Counted from the first letter of the stretch, positions 7,010 through 13,839 are shown. The stretch is DNA of 13,839 nt from Parelusimicrobium sp031549165 (GCA_031549165.1 JAVBQE010000115.1:1-13839); one strand, 5' to 3'. Notes: a model not told the origin generated them from the letters alone. Translations and numbers: made by a program.

Positions 7010-8209
7010 ATGAAAATATCTAAAGAGTTTATCGCCGCTATACCTAAGGCGGACCTGCACATGCATTTAGACGGTTCCGTGCGCATCCCCACGCTTATTG
7101 AACTGGCTAAAAAAGAAAAAGTGGAGCTCCCTTCTTACACGGAAGAAGGGTTAAGAAAAACAATTTTTAAATCTTCCTACAAAAACCTGGGCGAGTATTT
7201 GCAAGGTTTTTACTACATCAACAAAGTCCTCCAAAAAAGAGAAAATATTGAGCGCGTTGCCTACGAGTTGGCGCTGGATAATATAGCAGAAGGCGTGCGC
7301 TATATGGAAGTGCGCTTTGCCCCGCAGTTGCACACGGATAAAATTACTATGGAAGACGCGCTTCGCGCTGTGGCCTCTGGCCTTAATAAGGCTAAAGCGC
7401 AGCATAATAAAAAGTTAAAAGGCGGGGACGTTGAATTTCACTTCGGCATTATAGCCTGCGCGCACAGAAATATAGACAAAAATATGGCGCAGTATTATAA
7501 AAATATTTTAGACGTATTTTCTAACTCCAACATACACGACATTTCCGCCCTTGCCGCGCTTGAGTTGGCGCGCGCGGTAGTTAAACTGGTGGAAGAAGAA
7601 AACTGCCCCATAGTAGCCTTTGACCTTGCAGGACAGGAAGACGGTTACCCGGCGGAAGACTACAAAAAAGCCTACCAGTACGTCCACGAACATTTTATAA
7701 GAAAGACTGTGCATGCAGGCGAAGCTTACGGCCCGGAGAGCATTTTCCAGGCTATTACCGATTGTCATGCCAACCGTATCGGCCACGGCACATTTTTATT
7801 TGATTATAAAATGATTAAGGACAAGAGCATAAAAAATCCTAAAAAGTTTTGTTCGGACCTTGCCAACTATATCGCCAGCGAACGCATAGGCGTGGAAGTG
7901 TGTTTAACAAGCAATCTGCAAACGAACCCTAAAATAAAATCCATCAAAGACCACCCTGTTAAAACGATGATAGAGCATGGCATCTCCGTATCCATCGCGA
8001 CGGATAACAGGCTTATTTCCGGCACAACGGTGGGTAGAGAGCTGGGGCTTTTGGCGGACAATATAGCGCTTACGCAGCAGGGCTTCAAAAATATTGTTAT
8101 AGCAGGCTTCAAAGGCGGTTTCTTCCACGGCAGCTACGCAGAAAAAAAGAAATTTGTTAAAAGCATAGTGCTGCGCTATAACGAGCTGGAAAAACAATTC
8201 TTTAAATAA
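7010..8209 (+). CDS. add: Adenosine deaminase (Add family)
   Basis: This enzyme hydrolyses adenosine or deoxyadenosine to inosine or deoxyinosine for purine salvage. Zinc ligands H17 and H19 are in KADLHMHLDGS, catalytic E238 is in HAGE (235-238), H259 is in RIGHG, and D332 is in IATDNR. At 399 residues it is longer than E. coli Add (333), with extra sequence at about 134-200 and 263-285. The aspartate pair TDD of classical enzymes is TDN here (N333); I recall the same TDNRL pattern in actinobacterial homologues, so substrate preference may differ but activity is likely. A GGGG stretch at 7001-7004 serves as ribosome site, right after the cysS stop. The gene closes the plus-strand block. A related aminohydrolase specificity cannot be excluded. 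Confidence 0.92.
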   Translation: MKISKEFIAAIPKADLHMHLDGSVRIPTLIELAKKEKVELPSYTEEGLRKTIFKSSYKNLGEYLQGFYYINKVLQKRENIERVAYELALDNIAEGVRYMEVRFAPQLHTDKITMEDALRAVASGLNKAKAQHNKKLKGGDVEFHFGIIACAHRNIDKNMAQYYKNILDVFSNSNIHDISALAALELARAVVKLVEEENCPIVAFDLAGQEDGYPAEDYKKAYQYVHEHFIRKTVHAGEAYGPESIFQAITDCHANRIGHGTFLFDYKMIKDKSIKNPKKFCSDLANYIASERIGVEVCLTSNLQTNPKIKSIKDHPVKTMIEHGISVSIATDNRLISGTTVGRELGLLADNIALTQQGFKNIVIAGFKGGFFHGSYAEKKKFVKSIVLRYNELEKQFFK

Positions 8210-8216
8210 AAGAAAG

Positions 8217-8297
8217 TCATTGCGAGCGAAGCGCGGCAATCTCCCATATAGTTCGTACAACTATAAGCGGGAGATTGCCGCGCTTCGCTCGCAATGA
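8217..8297. repeat. Long perfect palindromic repeat between convergent genes
   Basis: The 29-nt arms at 8217-8245 and 8269-8297 are perfect inverted copies, beginning TCATTGCGAGCGAAGCGCGG. The centre holds a further 7-bp stem, TATAGTT-CGTAC-AACTATA (8247-8265). The arm sequence belongs to a palindromic family found in many unrelated bacteria (TCATTGCGAGCGAAGCG...GCAATCTC). It shares the TCATtctGAGCG-type end with the element at 3731-3807, so both may be relatives. It carries no ORF and lies in the 116-nt gap between add and uxaA. Confidence 0.9.
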
Positions 8298-8311
8298 GGG
8301 CACTTTTTTTT
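8217..8311 (+). terminator. Probable terminator for add (palindrome plus T-tract)
   Basis: The strong palindrome is followed, after GGGCAC, by eight Ts at 8304-8311, on the strand leaving add. Six bases separate stem and T-tract, so it is not a perfect intrinsic terminator. On the other strand the hairpin is followed by a looser T-rich run (ACTTTCTTTTATTT), so it may stop uxaA transcripts too. This is inferred from structure and convergent placement. Confidence 0.5.
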
Positions 8312-8325
8312 AATAAGGCTTATTA

Positions 8326-9777
8326 TTACAAAATTACGCCGTCTCTGAATATTGATATTTCTCTATATCCGTTAATTTCATTCTTCGTTTTTATTTTACC
8401 GGACGCTAAATCAAGAATATATTTAAACAGCTCGTCTGCACATTCATCAAACGCTTTGCCGTCTAATATTTGGCCGGCGTTAAAGTCTATCCAGTTTTTC
8501 TTGTGCTCATAGAGAGGTGTGTTGGAAGAAATTTTAACCGTAGGCACAGGCGCGCCGAACGGGTTGCCTCGGCCGGTGGTAAACAAAATAATCTGCGCGC
8601 CGGAAGCCGTGAGGTTTGTTACCGAAACCTGGTCATTACCCGGGCCGATTAAAAGGTTAAGGCCGTTTTTGGTAATATGCTCCCCGTAGCCCAGAACGCC
8701 CGTCACTTCCGCTGTGCCGCCTTTCTGCGTGCAGCCGAGGGATTTTTCTTCTAAAGAAGATATTCCGCCCTTTTTGTTGCCCGGAGAAGGGTTTTCGTAA
8801 ACCACCTGGTTATATTTAATAAAATAATTTTTGAAGTTGTTGATAAGGTCCACAGTTTTATCAAAAACATCTTTGCTGACAGCCCTGTCCATAAGCAAAG
8901 TTTCCGCGCCGAACATTTCGGGCACTTCGGTAAGTATGGTGCTGCCGCCGTTGGCGGTTAAAATATCGTTAACGCGCCCGCAGAGCGGGTTAGCCGTAAT
9001 GCCGGAAAACGCGTCCGAGCCGCCGCATTTAAAGCCTATTGTCAGTTTAGATAAAGGTAAAGGCTCTCTTTTAAATTTGGAAGCGTAGTTTGTAAGTTCG
9101 CCTAGAATTTTGAGCCCCTCTTCAAGCTCGTCTTCACAGTTCTGCGTGACTAAAAATTTAACGCGCTGCGGGTCTATATCACCTAGAACAGGTTTAAAAT
9201 TATCAAGGTGGTTATTTTCACAGCCCAAACTTAACACAAGCACCGCGCCCGCGTTTGGGTTATTGATTAGGCCTTTTAAAATCTGCTGCGTTGTCTTATG
9301 ATCGTCACCTAATTGCGAGCAGCCCATATTGTGCGTGTAGGCAAATACGCCGTCTATTTTGCCCGCAAACATTTGGTTGGCGCGAGTGGCCAAAATGTTA
9401 GCTGTAGTGTTAACGCAGCCGACGGTGGGGATAATCCACACTTCGTTTCTCACGCCCGCTTCGCCGCTGCCTCGCAGGTAGCCGTCAAACGCGGCGTTTT
9501 TAAAATTATTTTGCACTTCATGCGCGGGCGTTTTGTGATATGTATACTCCAGCACGCCGCCCAAATTTGTTTTTAAATTATGCGTGTGCACATGCTCGCC
9601 CTTCTTAATATCCACAAGCGCGTGGCCGATGGGGTAGCCGTACTTTATAATGTTTTCGCCCTTTTTTATATCAACTAGGGCTACTTTGTGGCCGAAGGGG
9701 ATTTCGTTGCCGTCTACTTTGATATCGTTAAGCGCAACGGCCACATTGTCTGCTTCGTTAATTTTTATTGTGCTCAT
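8326..9777 (-). CDS. uxaA: Altronate dehydratase
   Basis: This cytosolic enzyme dehydrates D-altronate to 2-keto-3-deoxy-D-gluconate in galacturonate breakdown. The 483 residues fit the family (E. coli about 495). An N-terminal SAF domain covers about 10-85, with GHKVALVDIKKGE and IGHALVDIKKGEHVHTHN. The catalytic part contains RNEVWIIPTVGCVN (110-123), THNMGCSQLG, FKCGGSDAFSGITANPLCG and TTGRGNPFGAPVPT, all standard for UxaA. Its ATG overlaps the uxaB stop by four nt (ATGA), so the two are coupled. The related galactarate dehydratase shares the catalytic fold, but the uxaB neighbour settles the substrate. Convergent to add. Confidence 0.95.
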   Translation of the reverse strand: MSTIKINEADNVAVALNDIKVDGNEIPFGHKVALVDIKKGENIIKYGYPIGHALVDIKKGEHVHTHNLKTNLGGVLEYTYHKTPAHEVQNNFKNAAFDGYLRGSGEAGVRNEVWIIPTVGCVNTTANILATRANQMFAGKIDGVFAYTHNMGCSQLGDDHKTTQQILKGLINNPNAGAVLVLSLGCENNHLDNFKPVLGDIDPQRVKFLVTQNCEDELEEGLKILGELTNYASKFKREPLPLSKLTIGFKCGGSDAFSGITANPLCGRVNDILTANGGSTILTEVPEMFGAETLLMDRAVSKDVFDKTVDLINNFKNYFIKYNQVVYENPSPGNKKGGISSLEEKSLGCTQKGGTAEVTGVLGYGEHITKNGLNLLIGPGNDQVSVTNLTASGAQIILFTTGRGNPFGAPVPTVKISSNTPLYEHKKNWIDFNAGQILDGKAFDECADELFKYILDLASGKIKTKNEINGYREISIFRDGVIL

Positions 9778-11192
9778 ATTAATGTTTTAACGATATCGTT
9801 AATGTCTTTGGTGTTGAGTTCGTTTAAGTAGAAAGCCACTCTGTCTTCTAAGCCTTTTGTTTCAGTCAAATCCTTTCCGCTCCAGAATTCTTTTTTGGAA
9901 AGCACCGCGCGGGAAATATTTTTAGCGTCCTTCGTTTTCCATATTTCTGCAAAAAAGTCCATGGCGGCGGGGTCATCCTTAATAGTATATTCAGCGCCGT
10001 CCGCTCTTCTGCCTTTATAAGAAGCATCCACATCGTAGAACTTAATAAACGCGGCAAGTGAGAAGGTTAGCACCTGCGGCAATTTGCCTTTTCTGTTAAC
10101 ATATTCAAGGAGTGACGGCAGGCAGCGCGCGTTAAACTTAGAGGTGGAGTTTAAAGAAATATCCAGCAAATTATGCTTAATAAACGGGTTGGCAAAGCGG
10201 TCTTTTACCGCGTTGGCAAAGGCCTTAAGCTCCGTCTCAGGCAGGTCAAGCGTGGGGATAATTTCTTCAAACAACAGCTTATCTAAATATTTAGAAAACA
10301 GCGGGTCATTCATAAACTCCAGCACAATGTTATGCCCCGCCAGATACGCCGCCAAAACCGTGCCCGTATGGCTGCCATTTAAAAGGCGCACTTTGCGCGT
10401 TTTGTAAGGTTTAACATCGTCCGTCCAGATAACCTGTGCGGCGGTTTTGTGAAGGGGGAGAATATCGGCCCATTCCTTTTTACCTTCAATAACCCACAGG
10501 TTATACGGCTCGGAGGCTACTAAAAGCTCATCGTGGTAGCCGAGTTTTTGGTCAAACTCGGCCATGTCTTTGGGGTGCCCCGTAACAATGCGGTCCACAA
10601 GCGTGTTGGTAAACTTATTTGCTTTTTCCACCCATGCGGCAAAGGCAGGCTCCAGTTGCCAGTCGGCGGCGCATTTAAGAATAAGTTTTTTAAGCTCCGC
10701 GCCGTTATAATCAATAAGTTCCGTAGGTAAAAAGAGAAGACCCTTTTTCTCGTCCCCGTTGAAAGCTTTAAACCTTTCATACAAAAATGCCGTTACTTTG
10801 GCGGGGAAAGAGGAGGGGGGCGCGTCGGTAAGTTTATCGCCTGCGGCGTAAACTATTCCGGCTTCGGTGGTGTTGGAAATAAAAACTTCAAGCTCTGCAG
10901 ACTTAGCGATATTAAGGAGTTCCTTCCAGTCCGCATTTGCGCTTATGCAGCGCGACACGCAGGTTATTTTTCTGGAGCTGTCCACTTTTTTGCCGTTCTC
11001 AAGCCCGCGAAGGACGACTGTGTATTCATTATTTTGCGCCTTAAATTTGTCGGCAGCGCCCGTGCCTCTGGGCTGCACTAAAACTACTTTGCCTTCGTAG
11101 CCCTGCTCTCTGCTTAAATCAACCATCCAGTCTGCAAATGCTCTTAGGAAATTACCTTCGCCGAATTGTAAAATTTTTTCTGTAGCGCTCAT
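9774..11192 (-). CDS. uxaB: Tagaturonate reductase (altronate oxidoreductase)
   Basis: This NAD-linked, cytosolic enzyme of the polyol-specific long-chain dehydrogenase (mannitol dehydrogenase) family interconverts tagaturonate and altronate. I start it at 11192, giving 472 residues, because AGGAG (11199-11203) lies six nt ahead. The longer reading from 11219 would begin inside the leader hairpin and its T-tract. It opens with MSATEKILQFGEGNFLRAF, close to E. coli UxaB. Further matches are FISNTTEAGI, ELIDYNG, TLVDRIVTG and LGYHDE. The family's K-x4-N-x2-H catalytic set is K267, N272 and H275 in KVRLLNGSH. It precedes and overlaps uxaA. No uxaC isomerase or uronate transporter lies in the window, so the rest of the route must be elsewhere. 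Confidence 0.95.
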   Translation of the reverse strand: MSATEKILQFGEGNFLRAFADWMVDLSREQGYEGKVVLVQPRGTGAADKFKAQNNEYTVVLRGLENGKKVDSSRKITCVSRCISANADWKELLNIAKSAELEVFISNTTEAGIVYAAGDKLTDAPPSSFPAKVTAFLYERFKAFNGDEKKGLLFLPTELIDYNGAELKKLILKCAADWQLEPAFAAWVEKANKFTNTLVDRIVTGHPKDMAEFDQKLGYHDELLVASEPYNLWVIEGKKEWADILPLHKTAAQVIWTDDVKPYKTRKVRLLNGSHTGTVLAAYLAGHNIVLEFMNDPLFSKYLDKLLFEEIIPTLDLPETELKAFANAVKDRFANPFIKHNLLDISLNSTSKFNARCLPSLLEYVNRKGKLPQVLTFSLAAFIKFYDVDASYKGRRADGAEYTIKDDPAAMDFFAEIWKTKDAKNISRAVLSKKEFWSGKDLTETKGLEDRVAFYLNELNTKDINDIVKTLI

Positions 11193-11198
11193 GTCTCT

Positions 11199-11203
11199 CT
11201 CCT
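11199..11203 (-). promoter_or_regulatory. Ribosome binding site that decides the uxaB start
   Basis: AGGAG on the minus strand is followed by six nt and the ATG at 11190-11192. It selects the internal Met over the upstream in-frame ATG at 11219, which has no such site. Confidence 0.8.
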
Positions 11204-11208
11204 GTAAT

Positions 11209-11259
11209 AAAAAAAACACAATGCCCTATTGTGCGGCAATAGTACAAGGACATTGTGTT
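11209..11259 (-). terminator. Hairpin plus T-tract in the uxaB leader: terminator or attenuator
   Basis: Read on the minus strand, AACACAATG (11259-11251) pairs with CATTGTGTT (11223-11215) and is followed by a run of Ts to 11209. Nested inside is a second perfect stem, CTATTG-CCGCA-CAATAG (11242-11226). A rival hairpin is possible: CACAAT (11233-11228) can pair with ATTGTG (11222-11217) directly before the T-tract, which would break the inner stem. Only 16 nt remain between the T-tract and the uxaB ATG, filled by its ribosome site, so no promoter fits downstream. It is either the pilin-operon terminator read through by uxaBA or a true leader attenuator. Confidence 0.6.
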
Positions 11260-11331
11260 ATGGATTTAAAATAGCAGTCATTTATTAATTTCTACTATTT
11301 TTGATAACAAAAAGCAAAAGTTTACAATTTT
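11260..11331. other. AT-rich spacer between pilin gene and uxaB leader
   Basis: This 72-nt stretch must hold any dedicated uxaBA promoter. On the minus strand, AAAATAG and CTATTTT form a 7-bp inverted repeat about 20 nt apart. TTGTAA and TTGTTA are possible -35 hexamers, but none has a convincing -10 at the right distance. I see no coding potential. Confidence 0.35.
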
Positions 11332-11850
11332 TTATAATGGGAAAAAAGAGTAGCTTCCATTCTCCACCTCATTCTTGCCTCCCATTGAGCGGCAGTATTC
11401 CTTTCCTTTAGGGGTAAAACTATATGTTTTGCAGAATATATCTGCGCCCGCAGTGCTGGTAGTGTTGGGGTTGACCCATATTGACAGCCACACTGGGTTA
11501 TCATAGCCGTACATGTTTGCAAGCGAGGCGTCTATAGTATCACTTTCCAGCATATATTCTATTCCGTTAGGCGTAGTCATAGCGTAATGGTATTCCGGCG
11601 AATCCGGATATCTGTAGGCGGCATTTGGAATATCTATATTCAACTGGGGGAATGTGCTGGGAGCCTCCCCGTTTTCATAGATATATGCCTTAACGGCTGT
11701 CTGTAGCGCTTTAAGCGTGGTTATAGCCTCCGTAGTGCGTGATTTGCGTACCGCCTTCTGGTATTGCGGCAGGGCAATAGCCGCCAGAATACCGATGATT
11801 AAAACAACAACTAACAGCTCAATGAGCGTGAATGCATTTTTGTTTTTCAT
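11332..11850 (-). CDS. Type IV pilin-like protein (PilE-type), second of pair
   Basis: A 172-residue prepilin. The class III signal is MKNKNA-FTLIELLVVVLIIGILAAIALPQY, with cleavage expected after A6, mature Phe+1 and Glu+5 (E11). A hydrophobic N-terminal helix runs to about residue 28, then an amphipathic stretch QKAVRKSRTTEA and a globular head. The head ends with two cysteines, C140 and C153 (FCKTYSFTPKGKEYC), likely a D-loop disulfide as in PilE/PilA pilins. I chose the ATG at 11850, which has AGGA five nt ahead; a longer frame to 11988 runs through the preceding pilin gene and lacks pilin features there. The residue before the cleavage site is Ala, not the usual Gly. The product is either a pilus subunit or a pseudopilin. 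It lies 25 nt after the preceding pilin. Confidence 0.92.
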   Translation of the reverse strand: MKNKNAFTLIELLVVVLIIGILAAIALPQYQKAVRKSRTTEAITTLKALQTAVKAYIYENGEAPSTFPQLNIDIPNAAYRYPDSPEYHYAMTTPNGIEYMLESDTIDASLANMYGYDNPVWLSIWVNPNTTSTAGADIFCKTYSFTPKGKEYCRSMGGKNEVENGSYSFFPL

Positions 11851-11851
11851 A
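11828..11851. repeat. 24-nt direct repeat, copy 1 (pilin leader)
   Basis: This 24-nt stretch, from GTGAATGCATTTTTG to TTTTCATA on the plus strand, covers the first codons (MKNKNAFT) of the downstream pilin gene. It is identical to 12387-12410 at the start of the other pilin gene. Confidence 0.85.
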
Positions 11852-11875
11852 GTTTTCCTATATAAAAAATGAAAA

Positions 11876-12409
11876 TTAATTTTTAAACCCGATAATTTGG
11901 CACCAGTCTTTGCCATAGCCTTTCTCGTTTCCATAGGAGCAGGATATGCTGGGATTGCCAGTGCTGCTTTGGCTGGACGGATGAACAACTATAGCGTAAT
12001 AATAATTGCCGCCGCTTTGGCTTGTATCTTGTAGATTCTCATTTGTACGCCTTATTTCTGCCCCACAGTACCCGGATATTCTGAATTGATAATATTTAGC
12101 AAGATAAATCCCGTCTACGCCAGAGCCGCCGGAACCCCAATATTCGGGATACAGCTTATCAAAGTTGTAGTTAATATCATAATCGTCCAGATTTTGGGGG
12201 CATGCCTCTGGATTGTTGGGCGTTATTGAATGTTCCATCATATATCTGTCCAGCGAGTTTCTAAATGCGTTTGCCAGCGTTAATATTTCTGCAGACCTGC
12301 TTTTCTCAACTGTACTTGTATATTGAGGCAAAGCTACCGCGGCAAGTACACCTATGATTAGTACAACTACTAATAATTCAATTAGTGTGAATGCATTTTT
12401 GTTTTTCAT
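11876..12409 (-). CDS. Type IV pilin-like protein (PilE-type), first of pair
   Basis: A 177-residue prepilin with the same leader as its neighbour (MKNKNAFTLIELLVVVLIIG), Glu at mature +5 and Ala before the cleavage site. After residue 30 the head domain is unrelated at a glance: it is Tyr-, Gly- and Ser-rich (GSGGSGVDG at 92-100, GGNYYY at 133-138). It carries four cysteines (C70, C115, C157, C170) rather than two. AGGAG at 12415-12419 lies five nt before the ATG. The gene sits 15 nt after the cysteine-rich gene and 25 nt before the next pilin, so all three are probably one transcript. The divergent heads on a constant stalk suggest minor pilins or pilins with different surface properties. 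No assembly ATPase or platform protein is nearby. Confidence 0.92.
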   Translation of the reverse strand: MKNKNAFTLIELLVVVLIIGVLAAVALPQYTSTVEKSRSAEILTLANAFRNSLDRYMMEHSITPNNPEACPQNLDDYDINYNFDKLYPEYWGSGGSGVDGIYLAKYYQFRISGYCGAEIRRTNENLQDTSQSGGNYYYAIVVHPSSQSSTGNPSISCSYGNEKGYGKDWCQIIGFKN

Positions 12410-12410
12410 A
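12387..12410. repeat. 24-nt direct repeat, copy 2 (pilin leader)
   Basis: Identical over 24 nt to 11828-11851. It covers the first codons of the upstream pilin gene. The shared stretch could reflect duplication or gene conversion between the two genes. Confidence 0.85.
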
Positions 12411-12424
12411 ATTTCTCCTATAAA

Positions 12425-13839
12425 TTAATGGCATGCTTCCAGCGTAGCGCCAACCATGCTTACGCACTGATTAGTGGTTCTCCAACAGCCGTTGCCCTGG
12501 CTGTCGTATCCGCAGTAGTTCATACAGAAGCCGTTGTAATCGGAGTTGCTGATTACGTCGTAAAATGTGGTGCGCCTGTCGCAGCAGTCGCCGTCCAGCT
12601 CGCTCCAGGGGTTGCCTGCTTTTTCGCACTGACTGCGTTTGCACTGCGTGCTGGCCGCGCCATATTTTTGGCAGGGGTCTGCAAAGTCCGCATCATTACA
12701 TTTAACTTCAAAGAGGGAGTAGTTTACGTCGCAGTAAAGCACGTCGTCTTTCCAGTTATTCCAGCGTGTGTCGGTGTATAGGGAGTCTGCACAGCCGGAG
12801 CCGGCTGATATACATCCGTTAACGGAGGAGTTTGTAGCGTTATCTCTGTTAAAGCCTAAACAGTTATAAAAATTAGTGCTATAACAAAGCAGGTCCGTAT
12901 CCATAATGTTTCTGTAATTATTTTTGGTAACTACCGGATTAACGCCGGGCCAGCTGCCGGTTAAAATTATGTCATTAGTGTTACGTAAAATACTTTCGCA
13001 GAAGGGCCTTTGCATATTAAAGTGCGCATTATCCAGGATGAGGAACGGGTTTTTGCTGTCCAGAACAGCAGCTTCCGGAACAAGCTTACCGCTGCTTGCG
13101 CCTTTAACCCAACAGCCTTGCCCGCTTTGTTCACAGCGCTGTATAAAATTATATGTGCCCCATTCGGTATAAGGAAAGGGCCTTCTTACAGGGTTAGAGG
13201 GCGCATTGTAGACGGTAACGTCAGTACACGTGCCGCCGGGGTGCGTTTTACAATAGTGGTTCTCTGTGGGGTTTGAACTGGTGAAATGATAAGAATCATT
13301 ATCGCATGTATCTAGCGAGAGCGGGTTGCGAACTACGGACTTAAAATTGTAATACGCAACATATGAGTTATTCTGTGCTGCTGCCTGGCCGAATGTTAAA
13401 AATTTCCCCGTCACGCGGTTATTATTTGTGCCAGAAGTGCCTGTGTTTTCTTTAACAGAAATGGTAAGTGGAAGCCACTGCATTTTTTCTGAAGGTGTAG
13501 GAAACTGTTTGCTATAAACCCAAATGTTATTAACCGCCGCGTTTGCAGATGTTAAAGTGTTTGCGGCGGTATTATTAGAAGCGGCGGCTGTAAGCAAGCC
13601 CTTGCTCCCGGACGTTTTTACCGGGCCGAGCGAAACTGCATTTGTGGAGCTTAAATTTAGCGCCGTCACATTTTGGGTTACTGTAACAGCCGAGGCGGAA
13701 GGAGGGGTGTTAATATTAATAGTTCCCGAGCCTTTGTTTAAAAGGACGGCCTGTTCGTTAACAGTTAAAGTGGGATAATATTGTGAAGACGCCTGGAATG
13801 CAACAAATTCAATAGGTTCTGCAAAAACATATAAAGATA
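12425..13839 (-). CDS. Cysteine-rich secreted or surface protein, N-terminus beyond window
   Basis: The frame is open from the right edge to the TAA at 12425-12427, giving about 470 visible residues; a GTG at 13669 is in frame, but the protein clearly continues upstream of it. The visible N-terminal part (about 1-125) is rich in Thr, Ser, Asn and Val, beta-like, and free of cysteine (GTININTPPSASAVTVTQN). The C-terminal part, about 330 residues, holds 22 cysteines, with many aromatics and Asn, in short motifs such as NGCISAGSGC, DGDCCDRR and GFCMNYCGYD, and ends LEACH. An even cysteine count and this composition suit an exported, disulfide-bonded protein. It lies 15 nt before two pilin genes, so it may be a large pilin-like tip protein or a surface adhesin. 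I recognise no family, and the missing N-terminus leaves export uncertain. Confidence 0.75.
   Translation of the reverse strand, partial: SLYVFAEPIEFVAFQASSQYYPTLTVNEQAVLLNKGSGTININTPPSASAVTVTQNVTALNLSSTNAVSLGPVKTSGSKGLLTAAASNNTAANTLTSANAAVNNIWVYSKQFPTPSEKMQWLPLTISVKENTGTSGTNNNRVTGKFLTFGQAAAQNNSYVAYYNFKSVVRNPLSLDTCDNDSYHFTSSNPTENHYCKTHPGGTCTDVTVYNAPSNPVRRPFPYTEWGTYNFIQRCEQSGQGCWVKGASSGKLVPEAAVLDSKNPFLILDNAHFNMQRPFCESILRNTNDIILTGSWPGVNPVVTKNNYRNIMDTDLLCYSTNFYNCLGFNRDNATNSSVNGCISAGSGCADSLYTDTRWNNWKDDVLYCDVNYSLFEVKCNDADFADPCQKYGAASTQCKRSQCEKAGNPWSELDGDCCDRRTTFYDVISNSDYNGFCMNYCGYDSQGNGCWRTTNQCVSMVGATLEACH

Noticed and set aside
9587..9685. Repeated VDIKKGE words in UxaA as a possible internal duplication
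   Set aside because: Similar paired DI..GE words are normal in the SAF domain of this family.
11193..11219. Longer uxaB start (nine extra residues)
   Set aside because: The extra codons come from the T-tract and ribosome site, and the better start at 11192 has AGGAG six nt ahead.
11851..11988. N-terminal extension of 46 residues on the downstream pilin
   Set aside because: It runs through the end of the preceding pilin gene in another frame. The Met at 11850 has its own ribosome site and starts the correct prepilin leader.
13524..13778. Plus-strand frame of 84 residues near the right edge
   Set aside because: It is antisense to the open frame of the cysteine-rich protein and has a low-complexity Ala/Val composition typical of a shadow frame.

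Overview
The window is ordinary bacterial chromosome carrying housekeeping genes, one sugar-acid operon and one type IV pilin cluster. The best guess for the host is a diderm bacterium of the Elusimicrobiota, close to Elusimicrobium. Three things point there: the pilin N-terminus (MKNKNAFTLIELLVVV, then an ALPQY stretch), an outer-membrane TPR-plus-barrel protein together with a lipobox lipoprotein, and a fused IspDF. The assignment rests on recalled sequence style, not on a search.

Layout. Positions 1-2699 (minus strand) hold a Slam/DUF560-like outer-membrane protein followed 18 nt later by guaA, which runs off the left edge. A 64-nt divergent intergenic region with a perfect 7-bp palindrome separates them from the plus-strand block. 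Positions 2764-8209 (plus strand) read yacL-like PIN/TRAM membrane protein, fused ispDF, a small lipoprotein, cysS and add (adenosine deaminase). The order yacL, ispD, ispF ... cysS is a known conserved arrangement in Firmicutes, so this is a compact version of an old cluster. Two inverted-repeat elements have landed inside it: one abuts the ispDF start codon, and the other overlaps the ispDF stop codon.

A third element, with 29-bp perfect arms, sits between the convergent add and uxaA genes. Positions 8326-11192 (minus strand) are uxaB-uxaA, which convert tagaturonate via altronate to 2-keto-3-deoxygluconate; the two genes overlap by 4 nt. A hairpin followed by eight Ts lies immediately before the uxaB ribosome binding site. 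It leaves no room for a promoter downstream, so it is a candidate transcription attenuator. Positions 11332-13839 (minus strand) hold a cysteine-rich surface-type protein, truncated by the right edge, followed closely by two type IV pilin-like genes.

No CRISPR array, phage, transposase, rRNA or tRNA was seen. No gene-free stretch exceeds about 165 nt. The most interesting material lies in the intergenic regions: three palindromic elements, the uxaB leader and the divergent palindrome. The unusual secreted protein next to the pilins is the other point of interest. Nothing here amounts to a clearly new multi-gene system.
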